Assembly (NCBI RefSeq): GCF_003332825.1
Contig: NZ_QIRF01000017.1
Coordinates: 29,431-93,430 of the forward strand
From: Dyella sp. C9
GTDB taxonomy: Bacteria; Pseudomonadota; Gammaproteobacteria; Xanthomonadales; Rhodanobacteraceae
DNA length: 64,000 nt
Direction of reading: 5' to 3'
Under the pieces are notes generated by a model. It was given only the letters and a program-made list of their open reading frames with translations. It made no database searches and was not told where the DNA came from. A program made the position numbers and the translations under genes. Below are positions 16,147-24,035 of the stretch, one piece after another. Each line of letters begins with the position of its first letter. Position 1 is the first letter of the stretch.

Positions 16147-16995
16147 ATGACCAAGAACCAGCGCGACCTTGAGGCCGGTATCGAACTCGACCTGAACGGG
16201 CGACTGACCTATGGCGGCTACCTGCGGCTGGACCAGCTGCTGAGCGCGCAGCAGCCGCTGAGCGACCCTCCGCACCACGACGAGATGCTGTTCATCGTGC
16301 AGCACCAGGTCTCGGAGCTGTGGATGAAGCTGATCATCCACGAGCTGAAGGCGGCCATTGCCCACCTGCAGCGGGACGAGCTGGACCCTTGCCTGAAGAT
16401 CCTGGCGCGGGTGAAGCAGGTGCAGCGCCAGCTGTTCGAGCAGTGGGCGGTGCTGGAGACGCTGACGCCCTCGGAATACCTGGAATTCCGCGGCGTGCTG
16501 GGTTCCTCCTCGGGTTTCCAGTCGCTGCAGTACCGGCTGATCGAATTCCTGCTGGGCAACAAGAATGCCCAGATGCTGCAGGTGTTTGCGCACGATCCGC
16601 AGGCGCAGGCGCAGCTGCGCGCCGTACTGGAGGCGCCCGGGCTTTACGACGAGTTCCTGCGCTACCTGGCCCGCCGCGGCCATGCGGTGCCGGCGGCGCT
16701 GACCGAGCGCGACTGGTCCCAGCCCTATCAGCGCCACGAGGGTTTGCTGCCGGTGTTCAAGCGCATCTACGAAGACCGCATGGCGTTCTGGCCCGAATAC
16801 CACATGTGCGAACAGCTGGTGGACGTGGAGGGCAGTTTCCAGTTGTGGCGTTTCCGCCATATGAAAACCGTGGAGCGGATCATCGGACATCGCCGCGGCA
16901 CCGGTGGTTCCTCCGGCGTGGCCTTCCTCAAGAAGGCGCTGGAGCTGGAGTTCTTCCCGGAGCTGCTGGACGTGCGCACGGAGCTGGGCTCCTGA
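16147..16995 (+). CDS. kynA: tryptophan 2,3-dioxygenase
   Basis: 282 aa. Heme enzyme opening the indole ring of tryptophan to N-formylkynurenine. Signatures: LTYGGYLRLDQLLSAQ near the N-terminus, HDEMLFIVQHQVSELWMK (about 43-60) with the substrate-site His, SSSGFQSLQYR (about 120-130), and RFRHMKTVERIIGHRRGTGG (about 237-256) with the proximal heme His. No kynureninase or formamidase genes are adjacent. Divergent from the E1alpha gene across 213 nt that must contain both promoters. Confidence 0.95.
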   Translation: MTKNQRDLEAGIELDLNGRLTYGGYLRLDQLLSAQQPLSDPPHHDEMLFIVQHQVSELWMKLIIHELKAAIAHLQRDELDPCLKILARVKQVQRQLFEQWAVLETLTPSEYLEFRGVLGSSSGFQSLQYRLIEFLLGNKNAQMLQVFAHDPQAQAQLRAVLEAPGLYDEFLRYLARRGHAVPAALTERDWSQPYQRHEGLLPVFKRIYEDRMAFWPEYHMCEQLVDVEGSFQLWRFRHMKTVERIIGHRRGTGGSSGVAFLKKALELEFFPELLDVRTELGS

Positions 16996-17016
16996 GCCGG
17001 CGCCTTCGACCCGGCC

Positions 17017-17098
17017 GTCATCCCTTCGAAAGCAGGGATCCGGCGACTTCCCGTCCAGGCCCACCGGCGCTGGATTCCCGCTTTCGCGGGAATGCCGT
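17017..17098. repeat. REP pair, TCATCCC..GGGAT family (second locus)
   Basis: A unit GTCATCCCTTCGAAAGCAGG at 17017 and an inverse unit GCTGGATTCCCGCTTTCGCG continuing to 17098 face each other across a 25-nt core. The second unit is the standard xanthomonad form with perfect ATTCCCGC-tt-tcGCGGGAAT symmetry. It lies between kynA and the first POT transporter. It is related to the pair at 13782 but diverged. Confidence 0.85.
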
Positions 17099-17199
17099 TG
17101 AAGTGGAAAAGGCCGTGAGGCCAGCTCCGGGGTTATGAACCGATTCCTACGATATTCCGGCGGCGCACCTCGCGCCGCTTTGTTTGCAAAGGGGCATGC

Positions 17200-18708
17200 A
17201 TGAGCCACACCGCCGAGACCGCACCTGCAGGGGTGCCCGACTTCCCGACCACGATGGGGCACCCGCGCCCGTTGTGGATGCTGTTCATGACCGAGTTCTG
17301 GGAGCGCTTCGCGTTCTACAGCGTGAGCTGGGCGCTGGCGCTGTACATCGTGGCGCACTTCTTCCACGGCGACCCGGCGGGCGAGGCCTGGGCCAGCAAG
17401 ATCTATGGCGCGTATACCGCGCTGATCTACGCCACCAGCATTTTCGGCGGTTTCGTGGCCGACAAGGTGATCGGCTACCAGCGCTCGATCCTGATCGGCG
17501 CGCTGGTGATGGCGCTGGGCCTGTTCGTGGTGATGCTGCCCAGCCGGGAGCTGTTCCTGCTGGGCCTGGCCATGGTCGTGGTGGGCAATGGCCTGTTCAA
17601 GCCGAATATCTCCTCGATGGTGGGCCAGCTCTACGGGCCGAAGGACGAGCGGCGCGACCGCGGTTTCACCCTGTTCTACATGGGCATCAACGGTGGCGCG
17701 CTGATCGCGCCGCTGCTGACCGGCTGGCTCGCCGGCTATTTCACCGACACGCCCACGCAGGAGAACTACCGCATCGTGTTTGGCGCGGCCGGCGTGGGCA
17801 TGGCGCTCAGCCTGCTGTGGTTCTGGTTCGGCCGTCGCCAGCTCAAGGGCGTGGGCCGCCCCGCGCCGGACGCGGCCAGCCGCATGCGGGTGGTGTGGGT
17901 GCTGCTGGGCGTGGTCGTCGCCGTACCGCTGGTCTACCTGCTGCTGGCCTTCATCGGTGCCAGCGGCCTGCAGTGGCTGCTGAGCCTGTTGTTCGTGGGC
18001 GTGGCGGCGATGCTGGTGGTGGAAGCCGTGCGCCACGACCGCGTGCAGCTCGACCGGGTGATCGCGATGCTGATCATCTTCGCCTTCAACATCCTGTTCT
18101 GGATGATGTATTTCCAGCTCGGCACCTCGTTCAATTTCCTCGCGGAGAAGATGGTCGACCGCGAGATGTTCGGTGGCTGGATGTTCCCGGTGGGCTGGTT
18201 CCAGTCGGTGAGCCCGGTGGCGATCATCGTGCTGGCGCCGCTGGTGACCCAGGTGTGGGCCTTTCTGGCCAAGCGTCACCAGGAGCCGTCGATCCCGCGC
18301 AAGTTCGGCCTTGGCCTGGTGTTCAACGGCCTGGGCTTCACCGTGCTGATGTATGCGCTGGCCCATTCGGTCGACAGCCGCGGGCTGATCCCGTTCTGGC
18401 CGCTCAACGCCTGCTACGTGCTGCAGACCATCGGCGAGCTGTGCCTGTCGCCGATCGGCCTGTCGATGGTGACCAAGCTGGCGCCGCCGCGCCTGGTGGG
18501 CGTGGCCATGGGCGGCTGGTTCCTGTCGATGGCGGTGGGCGGCAACCTGTCCGGACTGCTGGCCGGCCGCATCAGCGGCGACACGGGCATGACCGCGGCA
18601 TCCGCCCTGGCCGGTTTTACCTTCAGCTTCTGGCTGCTGGGGGGCGCGGGCGTGTTGCTGCTGCTCATTTCGCCGTTGATCAATCGGTTGATGCATGGAG
18701 TGAAGTGA
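17200..18708 (+). CDS. POT/PTR-family proton-dependent peptide transporter, first tandem copy
   Basis: 502 aa, about 12-14 membrane helices. The proton-coupling ExxER motif is in TEFWERFAFY (about 28-37). The PTR2 signature is in GNGLFKPNISSMVGQLYGP, then RDRGFTLFYMGINGGALIAP (about 160-180). The C-terminus is LINRLMHGVK. Imports di-/tripeptides. The next gene encodes a paralogue of identical length (502 aa) with the same ends, so this is a tandem duplication. The ATG at 17200 follows GCAAAGGGGCATGC. A G-rich inverted structure follows the stop, as it does after the second copy. Confidence 0.93.
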   Translation: MSHTAETAPAGVPDFPTTMGHPRPLWMLFMTEFWERFAFYSVSWALALYIVAHFFHGDPAGEAWASKIYGAYTALIYATSIFGGFVADKVIGYQRSILIGALVMALGLFVVMLPSRELFLLGLAMVVVGNGLFKPNISSMVGQLYGPKDERRDRGFTLFYMGINGGALIAPLLTGWLAGYFTDTPTQENYRIVFGAAGVGMALSLLWFWFGRRQLKGVGRPAPDAASRMRVVWVLLGVVVAVPLVYLLLAFIGASGLQWLLSLLFVGVAAMLVVEAVRHDRVQLDRVIAMLIIFAFNILFWMMYFQLGTSFNFLAEKMVDREMFGGWMFPVGWFQSVSPVAIIVLAPLVTQVWAFLAKRHQEPSIPRKFGLGLVFNGLGFTVLMYALAHSVDSRGLIPFWPLNACYVLQTIGELCLSPIGLSMVTKLAPPRLVGVAMGGWFLSMAVGGNLSGLLAGRISGDTGMTAASALAGFTFSFWLLGGAGVLLLLISPLINRLMHGVK

Positions 18709-18925
18709 CGGGCCGGGGGTGAATGGCGGGGGCGCAAGACCGCGCGCGTGGCGCACGCCGCAAGCTCGCCTCTGGTATTCGGTGTTGGAGCCCACGCTAC
18801 CCGCCCCCCACCCCCCTTTCTGCTGCAGTGCATTTGACGGGCAGGGTGGCGGGCGGTTACATGTCGGATCTCCCAAGAAATTTCGACTGGCGCACAGGCG
18901 CCGCCGCTGCCTCCCTGGAATCTGC
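18709..18925. repeat. G/C-run inverted structure between the two POT genes
   Basis: The 217-nt gap begins with G-runs (GGGCCGGGGGTGAATGGCGG) and has C-runs at about 18797-18818 (CTACCCGCCCCCCACCCCCC), capable of long-range pairing. The CGCTACCC core is the inverse of GGGTAGCG found after the second POT gene (about 20451) and close to GAGTAGCG near 628. It may be a repeat remnant or transcription attenuator. The last 60 nt lead into the second POT gene; no clear promoter was seen. Confidence 0.4.
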
Positions 18926-20434
18926 ATGACCGACACCTCCACTGCCGCCGCCCCGACGGTGCCCGACTACCCGCAGACCCTGGGACATCCGCGCCCGTTG
19001 TGGATGCTCTTCATGACGGAGTTCTGGGAGCGCTTTGCGTTCTATGGCATCCGTTGGGCGCTGACGCTGTACATCGTGGCCGCGTTCTTCAACGGCGACG
19101 CCTCCGGACAGGCGTTCGCCAGCCGCACCTATGGCGCCTACCTGGCCCTGGTCTACGCCACGGCGGTGTTTGGCGGCTACGTGGCCGACAAGATCATTGG
19201 CTACCAGCGCTCCATCCTGCTGGGCGCCAGCGTGATGGCGGTAGGCCTGTTCATGATCATGCTGCCGAACGAGCAGGTCTTCCTGCTCGGGCTGGCCACC
19301 ATCATCGTGGGCAATGGCCTGTTCAAGCCGAATATTTCCTCGATGGTCGGGCAGCTCTACGCACAAGGTGATGCGCGCCGCGATCGCGGGTTCACCCTGT
19401 TCTACATGGGCATCAACGGCGGTGCGCTGATTGCGCCGCTGATCACTGGCTGGCTGGCCAGCACCTTCACTGATACGCCCATGCACCAGAACTACAAGCT
19501 GGTGTTCGGCGCGTCCGGCGTGGGCATGCTGATCAGCCTGCTGTGGTTCTGGATCGGGCGCCGCCAGCTCAACGGGGTGGGCCGTCCCGCGCCGGAGCAG
19601 GCCAACCGGATGCGCGTGGTCTACGTGCTGCTGGGCATGCTGGTCGCCATCCCGGTGTTCTATTTCCTGATGGCGAAGGCAGGCGCCGTGGTGCTGCAGT
19701 GGCTGCTCACGGCGCTGTTCATCGCGGTGGGCGTGATGCTGGTGATCGAGGCGGTGCGCAACGGTCGCGTGCAGATCGACCGGGTGATTGCCATGCTGAT
19801 CATCTTCGCCTTCAACGTACTGTTCTGGATGTTCTTCGAGCAGGCGGGCAGTTCATTCAACTTCCTCGCCCAGAACATCGTGGACCGCGAGATGTTCGGC
19901 GGGTGGGAGTTTCCGGTGGGCTGGTTCCAGTCGGTGAACCCGGTGGCCATCGTGCTGCTGGCGCCACTGGTCTCGCTGGCCTGGGGTTTCCTCGACAAGC
20001 GCCGTCTGGAGCCGTCCATTCCTCGCAAGTTCGGCCTGGGCCTGATCGGCAACGCACTGGGCTTCGTCGTGCTGATCTACGCCCTGGACAACCTGGTGAG
20101 CGGCGACGGCCTGATCCCGTTCTGGCCACTGGCCCTGTGCTACGTGCTGCAGACGGCCGGTGAGTTGTGTCTCTCGCCCATCGGCCTGTCGATGGTGACC
20201 AAGCTGGCACCCTCGCGACTGGTCGGCCTGGCCATGGGCGGCTGGTTCCTTTCCACCGCCATCGGCAACAACCTGTCCGGCCTGTTCGCCGGCCACATCA
20301 GCGGCGAAAGCGGCATGACCGTCGCGTCGGCACTCAGCGGCTTCACCTTCAGCTTCTGGCTGCTGGCCGGTGCCGGCGTGGCGCTCTTCCTGATCGCGCC
20401 GCTGATCAACCGGCTGATGCACGGGGTGAAGTAA
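18926..20434 (+). CDS. POT/PTR-family proton-dependent peptide transporter, second tandem copy
   Basis: 502 aa, same architecture as the preceding gene: TEFWERFAFYGIRWALTLYIV, GNGLFKPNISSMVGQLYAQ, RDRGFTLFYMGINGGALIAP, ending LINRLMHGVK. Differences concentrate in loops and around the middle helices (for example FEQAGSSFNFLAQN against FQLGTSFNFLAEK), which suggests divergence in substrate preference. The ATG at 18926 gives an N-terminus parallel to the first copy. The presence of Glu in EQAG at the position where the first copy has YFQLG may matter for substrate or proton coupling. Confidence 0.93.
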   Translation: MTDTSTAAAPTVPDYPQTLGHPRPLWMLFMTEFWERFAFYGIRWALTLYIVAAFFNGDASGQAFASRTYGAYLALVYATAVFGGYVADKIIGYQRSILLGASVMAVGLFMIMLPNEQVFLLGLATIIVGNGLFKPNISSMVGQLYAQGDARRDRGFTLFYMGINGGALIAPLITGWLASTFTDTPMHQNYKLVFGASGVGMLISLLWFWIGRRQLNGVGRPAPEQANRMRVVYVLLGMLVAIPVFYFLMAKAGAVVLQWLLTALFIAVGVMLVIEAVRNGRVQIDRVIAMLIIFAFNVLFWMFFEQAGSSFNFLAQNIVDREMFGGWEFPVGWFQSVNPVAIVLLAPLVSLAWGFLDKRRLEPSIPRKFGLGLIGNALGFVVLIYALDNLVSGDGLIPFWPLALCYVLQTAGELCLSPIGLSMVTKLAPSRLVGLAMGGWFLSTAIGNNLSGLFAGHISGESGMTVASALSGFTFSFWLLAGAGVALFLIAPLINRLMHGVK

Positions 20435-20439
20435 AGCCG

Positions 20440-20533
20440 TGGCGGGGGATGGGTAGCGGGGGGGCCAGAACCGGCTGTCGGCTCGAGCCTGCCGGCTGCA
20501 GCAGGCACGGGCTGGCGCCCCCCATCCCCGCGC
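20440..20533. repeat. inverted G/C-run element after the second POT gene
   Basis: GCGGGGGATGGGTAGCGGGG at about 20442 can pair with CGCCCCCCATCCCCGC at about 20517-20532; between them is a smaller hairpin GCCTGC..GCAGGC. The element separates the POT gene from the convergent marR gene and may end both transcripts. It shares GATGGGTAGCGGGG-like sequence with 622-643. Confidence 0.45.
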
Positions 20534-21022
20534 TTACTTCGGCTCGATCGCCTGCAGCTTGTCCAGGATGCGCAGCAGCCAGGTGCGCTCTTCCTCATCC
20601 AGCCTGGACAGCAGGTTGCGCTCATGCTCGCGGGCCATGGGCGCCACGATTTCATGCACGGCCCAGCCCGCCTCGCTGAGGCCCAGCACCGAGCGGCGCT
20701 TGTCGCCATCGTGGGTGGCCCGGGTCACCCAGCCGGCCTCCACGAGCTTGGCCAGCGCCCGGCTCACCGCCACCTTGTCCATCAGCGTGCGCTCGGCCAC
20801 CTCACGGGCCGACAGGCCGTCGAAGCGGGCCAGCACGGCCATTACGCGCCACTCCGTCATGCTCAGGTCGAATCGGCGCTGGTAGTCGTCGGCAATGGCC
20901 TGGCTGACGGCATTGGACAGGATGGAGAGCCGGTAGGGCAGGAAATGCTCCAGTTCCAGCGGTGCGTGGTCGGGATGGCGTTCTTCGGGCACTGCTGCGG
21001 CGCTCCTTGCAATTGGTTTCAT
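20534..21022 (-). CDS. MarR-family transcriptional regulator, probable regulator of tyrosine catabolism
   Basis: 162 aa. A winged-helix core: LSMTEWRVMAVLARFDGLSAREVAERTLMDKVAVSRALAKLVEAGWV (about 52-98), then the wing THDGDKRRSVLGLSEAG. N- and C-terminal helices form the dimer interface. It is transcribed divergently from hpd, whose -35 lies inside the first codons of this gene, so direct regulation of hpd-hmgA-fah and of itself is likely. The ligand may be an aromatic intermediate such as homogentisate or 4-hydroxyphenylpyruvate, as for HmgR-type regulators (inference). Confidence 0.88.
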   Translation of the reverse strand: MKPIARSAAAVPEERHPDHAPLELEHFLPYRLSILSNAVSQAIADDYQRRFDLSMTEWRVMAVLARFDGLSAREVAERTLMDKVAVSRALAKLVEAGWVTRATHDGDKRRSVLGLSEAGWAVHEIVAPMAREHERNLLSRLDEEERTWLLRILDKLQAIEPK

Positions 21023-21046
21023 ATGTAACTATAACGCGAGGATTAT
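21007..21046 (+). promoter_or_regulatory. hpd promoter with overlapping candidate MarR operator
   Basis: TTGCAA (21007-21012), a 17-nt spacer and TATAAC (21030-21035) make a good sigma-70 promoter directed at hpd, with a predicted leader of about 63 nt. An inverted repeat ATAA-N8-TTAT (21031-21046) overlaps the -10 and start region, where a MarR dimer would block transcription. The operator is inferred from symmetry and position only. Confidence 0.6.
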
Positions 21047-21104
21047 GAGGATGGTCGCACGCTTGGCGTAGGCCATTGAGCATCGAATCGATCAGGAGCT
21101 TCCC

Positions 21105-22202
21105 ATGAGCGCGCAGCCCAATCTTGGCATGCAGGTCACCACCTTCGAAAACCCCATGGGCATCAACGGATTCGAGTTCGTTGAATTCGCCGCCCCGGCC
21201 GATCGCGGCCAGGAGCTGCACGCCCTGTTCAAGAGCATGGGCTTCAGTGCCGTGCTCAAGCACAAGACCCGTGCGATCACGGTCTATCGCCAGGGCGACG
21301 TGAACCTGTTGGTCAACGAGGATCCGGATTCCTACGCCGCCGAATTCGCCAAGGCCCATGGCCCCTGCGCCGCGGGTTTCGCCATCCGCTTCCAGAAGCC
21401 GGCCGATGAAGTGCGCAAGGTCGTGCTCGGCAATGGCGGCGAGGCGGTGAGCGAACTGGCCGAGCGCAGCAAGGCGATCAACGCGCCGGCAGTGAAGGGC
21501 ATCGGCGACTGCACGCTGTACCTGGTTGACCGCTACGGCGACAACGGCAGCATCTATGGCGACGACTACGCGCCGGTGCCGGGCGTCGAGCAGCACCCGA
21601 AGGGTTTCGGCCTCACCTTCATCGACCATCTCACGCACAACCTCTACTTCGGCAACATGCAGAAGTGGTCCGACTACTACGAGCGCCTGTTCAACTTCCG
21701 CGAGATCCGCTACTTCGACATCAAGGGCGCCAAGACCGGCCTGGTGTCCAAGGCGATGACCGCGCCCGACGGCATCGTGCGCATCCCGCTCAATGAATCG
21801 AGCGACCCGAAGTCGCAGATCAACGAATACCTCGACGCCTACCATGGCGAAGGCATCCAGCACGTCGCGCTGTTCACCGACAACATCTACGAAACGGTGG
21901 AAGCGATGCGCGAGCAGGGCGTGGAGTTCCTCGACACGCCGGACACCTACTTCGACGTGATCGACCTGCGCATCCCGGACAACGGCGAAGACGTGCCGCG
22001 CCTGGCCAGGAACAAGATCCTGATCGACGCCGACCCGGAGACCAAGCAGCGCAAGCTGCTGCAGATCTTCACCCAGAACAACATCGGCCCGATCTTCTTC
22101 GAGATCATCCAGCGCAAGGGCAACGAGGGCTTCGGCGAAGGCAACTTCCAGGCCTTGTTCGAGTCGATCGAACGCGACCAGATGAAGCGCGGGTTCCTGT
22201 AA
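21105..22202 (+). CDS. hpd: 4-hydroxyphenylpyruvate dioxygenase
   Basis: 365 aa. Converts 4-hydroxyphenylpyruvate to homogentisate, the second step of tyrosine breakdown. The two-domain VOC fold carries the iron ligands His175 (FIDHLTHNL), His253 (GIQHVALFTDN) and Glu333 (IFFEIIQRKG). The start MSAQPNLGMQVTTFENP follows AGGAGCTTCCC. It heads an operon with hmgA and fah that is interrupted by an inverted-repeat DUF559 cassette starting 15 nt after the hpd stop. A MarR gene is divergent. Confidence 0.96.
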   Translation: MSAQPNLGMQVTTFENPMGINGFEFVEFAAPADRGQELHALFKSMGFSAVLKHKTRAITVYRQGDVNLLVNEDPDSYAAEFAKAHGPCAAGFAIRFQKPADEVRKVVLGNGGEAVSELAERSKAINAPAVKGIGDCTLYLVDRYGDNGSIYGDDYAPVPGVEQHPKGFGLTFIDHLTHNLYFGNMQKWSDYYERLFNFREIRYFDIKGAKTGLVSKAMTAPDGIVRIPLNESSDPKSQINEYLDAYHGEGIQHVALFTDNIYETVEAMREQGVEFLDTPDTYFDVIDLRIPDNGEDVPRLARNKILIDADPETKQRKLLQIFTQNNIGPIFFEIIQRKGNEGFGEGNFQALFESIERDQMKRGFL

Positions 22203-22216
22203 AGATTGAGCTCTAA

Positions 22217-22255
22217 AGCCCCTCTCCCCGTGGGAGAGGGGTTGGGGAGAGGGTC
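22217..22255 (+). repeat. left inverted repeat of DUF559 cassette
   Basis: Begins AAGCCCCTCTCCCCGTGGGA and ends TTGGGGAGAGGGT. Contains an internal hairpin CCCTCTCCC-cgt-GGGAGAGGGG. It starts 15 nt after the hpd stop codon, so it will fold in the operon transcript. Confidence 0.8.
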
Positions 22256-22260
22256 CGGTG

Positions 22261-22671
22261 ATGCAGGAGCGCATCAAACCATCGCTGCCGACAAGAGCGC
22301 GCCAACAAGCGCGTGATTTGCGTGGTGGCACGGGTGCCGAGCACAGGCTTTGGCAACACCTGCGAGCCGGGCGATTGAATGAAATGAAGTTCCGTCGCCA
22401 GCCCCCGATTCCGCCCTATGTCGTTGACTTCTACTGCGAGGCAAAAAGGCTGGTAGTGGAACTGGATGGATCTCAACACAGCGATGTGAGCGACCATGAG
22501 CGCACTCGGTTCCTGGAGTCGCAGGGAATGAAGGTCGTGCGCTTCTGGAACAACGAAGTTTTGCAAGAAACAGAAGCGGTGCTCGAAGCGATCCTCGGCG
22601 CCGCCAGCAACCGAACCCTCACCCCAACCCCTCTCCCGGCGGGAGAGTGGCTTCAAGGCGAAGAGCAATGA
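22261..22671 (+). CDS. DUF559 (Vsr/endonuclease-like) protein
   Basis: 136 aa. The DUF559 core is GTGAEHRLWQHLRAGRL, FRRQPPIPPYVVDFYCEAKRLVVELDGSQH and FLESQGMKVVRFWNNEVLQ, related to very-short-patch-repair and restriction-endonuclease-like folds. Catalytic candidates are the Glu of AEHRLW, Asp of VVDFYC and Glu-Leu-Asp-Gly (ELDG). The last 18 or so residues are encoded by the right inverted repeat (TLTPTPLPAGE), so the protein tail is a by-product of the repeat. Its TGA overlaps the hmgA ATG. A GTG at 22258 is one codon earlier. Biological role is unknown for the family. Confidence 0.88.
   Translation: MQERIKPSLPTRARQQARDLRGGTGAEHRLWQHLRAGRLNEMKFRRQPPIPPYVVDFYCEAKRLVVELDGSQHSDVSDHERTRFLESQGMKVVRFWNNEVLQETEAVLEAILGAASNRTLTPTPLPAGEWLQGEEQ
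22615..22653 (-). repeat. right inverted repeat of DUF559 cassette
   Basis: Begins ACCCTCACCCCAACCCCTCT and ends GAGAGTGGCTT. It is the inverse of the left repeat with five mismatches. It encodes the C-terminus of the DUF559 protein and lies 14 nt before the hmgA start codon, so it forms the region where the hmgA ribosome site should be. Confidence 0.8.
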
Positions 22672-23969
22672 GCACGATGCAGGTTCACGGTTACCAATCC
22701 GGTTTCGCCAACGAATTCGCCACCGAGGCCATGCCCGGCGTGCTGCCTGAAGGGCAGAACTCGCCGCAGCAGGTGGCCCATGGCCTGTATGCCGAGCAGC
22801 TGTCCGGCACCGCGTTCACGGCGCCGCGCCACAGCAACCGCCGCAGCTGGCTGTACCGCATTCGCCCGGCGGCCATGCACCACCCGTTCGAGGCGATGGC
22901 GCCCGGCCGGTTCCATAACCGCTTCGACGAAGTGCCGGCCAATCCGAACCAGCTGCGCTGGAACCCGTTCCCGCTGCCCTCCGAGCCAACCGACTTCATC
23001 GACGGCATCGTCACCATGGGCGGCAATGGCGGCCCGGCGGAACAGTCCGGCGTCGGCATCCACCTGTATGCGGCCAATCGTTCGATGGAGGGCCGCTTCT
23101 TCTACAACGCCGACGGCGAGTTGCTGATCGTGCCGCAGCTGGGGCGCCTGCGCCTGGCCACCGAGTTCGGCGTCATCGAGCTGGAGCCGCTGGAAGTGGC
23201 GGTGATCCCGCGTGGCGTGCGCTTCCGTGTGGAGTTGCTCGACGAGGCCGCGCGTGGCTACATCGCGGAGAACTTCGGTGCGCTGTTGCGCCTGCCCGAC
23301 CTGGGCCCGATCGGCAGCAATGGCCTGGCCAATCCGCGCGACTTCCTCACGCCGGTGGCGGCGTACGAGGACGTCGAGGGCAAGTTCGAGCTGGTCACCA
23401 AGTTCCAGGGCAACCTGTGGCGTGCCGCCATCGACCACTCGCCGCTGGACGTGGTCGGCTGGCACGGCAACTACGCGCCGTACAAGTACGACCTGCGCCG
23501 CTTCAACACCATCGGCTCGATCAGCTATGACCACCCGGATCCGAGCATCTTCCTGGTGCTGCATTCGCCCAGCGACAGCCCGGGCGTGAGCAACATGGAC
23601 TTCGTGATCTTCCCGCCGCGCTGGCTGGTGGCGCAGCACACCTTCCGCCCGCCGTGGTTCCACCGCAACATCGCCAGCGAATTCATGGGCCTGATCACCG
23701 GTGCCTACGATGCCAAGGCCGAGGGCTTCGTGCCGGGCGGCGCCTCGTTGCACAATTGCATGAGCGGCCACGGGCCGGATGCGGCCACCTACGAGAAGGC
23801 CTCGACCCGTGACCTGTCGCAGCCGGATGTGATCACCGGCACCATGGCCTTCATGTTCGAGACGCGCCGGGTGATCCATCCGACCCGCCAGGCACTGGAG
23901 TCGAAGGAGTTGCAGGGCAACTACTACGAGTGCTGGCAGGGCATCCAGAAGCATTTCACCGGCAAGTAA
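22668..23969 (+). CDS. hmgA: homogentisate 1,2-dioxygenase
   Basis: 433 aa. Opens the homogentisate ring to 4-maleylacetoacetate. Signatures are GYQSGFANEFATEA, PRGVRFRVELLDEAARGYI, the iron-site region WFHRNIASEFMGLI (His and Glu ligands) and LHNCMSGHGPDAATYE (second His). The start ATG at 22668 overlaps the stop of the inserted DUF559 gene (ATGA), with GAAGAG just upstream; an ATG three codons later (22677) is possible. Translation may now depend on the cassette gene. Followed after 66 nt by the fumarylacetoacetase gene. Confidence 0.96.
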   Translation: MSTMQVHGYQSGFANEFATEAMPGVLPEGQNSPQQVAHGLYAEQLSGTAFTAPRHSNRRSWLYRIRPAAMHHPFEAMAPGRFHNRFDEVPANPNQLRWNPFPLPSEPTDFIDGIVTMGGNGGPAEQSGVGIHLYAANRSMEGRFFYNADGELLIVPQLGRLRLATEFGVIELEPLEVAVIPRGVRFRVELLDEAARGYIAENFGALLRLPDLGPIGSNGLANPRDFLTPVAAYEDVEGKFELVTKFQGNLWRAAIDHSPLDVVGWHGNYAPYKYDLRRFNTIGSISYDHPDPSIFLVLHSPSDSPGVSNMDFVIFPPRWLVAQHTFRPPWFHRNIASEFMGLITGAYDAKAEGFVPGGASLHNCMSGHGPDAATYEKASTRDLSQPDVITGTMAFMFETRRVIHPTRQALESKELQGNYYECWQGIQKHFTGK

Positions 23970-24035
23970 GCGCCGGATCACCGCATCAACCAAGAATCAC
24001 ATGGCCGCGTCACGGCGCGGCTACTGGAGCAAAAC

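Larger units (their letters stand above)
22217..22653 (+). mobile_element. 437-bp DUF559 cassette bounded by 39-bp imperfect inverted repeats
   Basis: The left repeat (22217-22255) and the reverse complement of the right repeat (22615-22653) agree at 34 of 39 positions in a hand alignment. Both contain the CCCTCTCCC...GGGAGAGGGGTTGGGG core. The space between holds a single gene for a DUF559 protein. The unit sits inside the homogentisate operon. No transposase is present. A lone related palindrome lies near 42606. The mobility of the unit is an inference from its symmetrical ends and its position. Confidence 0.6.

Noticed and set aside
14848..18942. A single open frame of more than 1300 codons on the minus strand
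   Set aside because: Only the first 361 codons from 15933 encode a protein with family signatures (E1alpha). The remainder is antisense to kynA and POT genes and is open because of GC bias.
22217..22255. Left repeat of the DUF559 cassette as a simple hpd terminator
   Set aside because: It has a stable stem but no T-run, and an inverse copy lies at the other side of the gene, which fits a paired element better; a termination effect is still possible.
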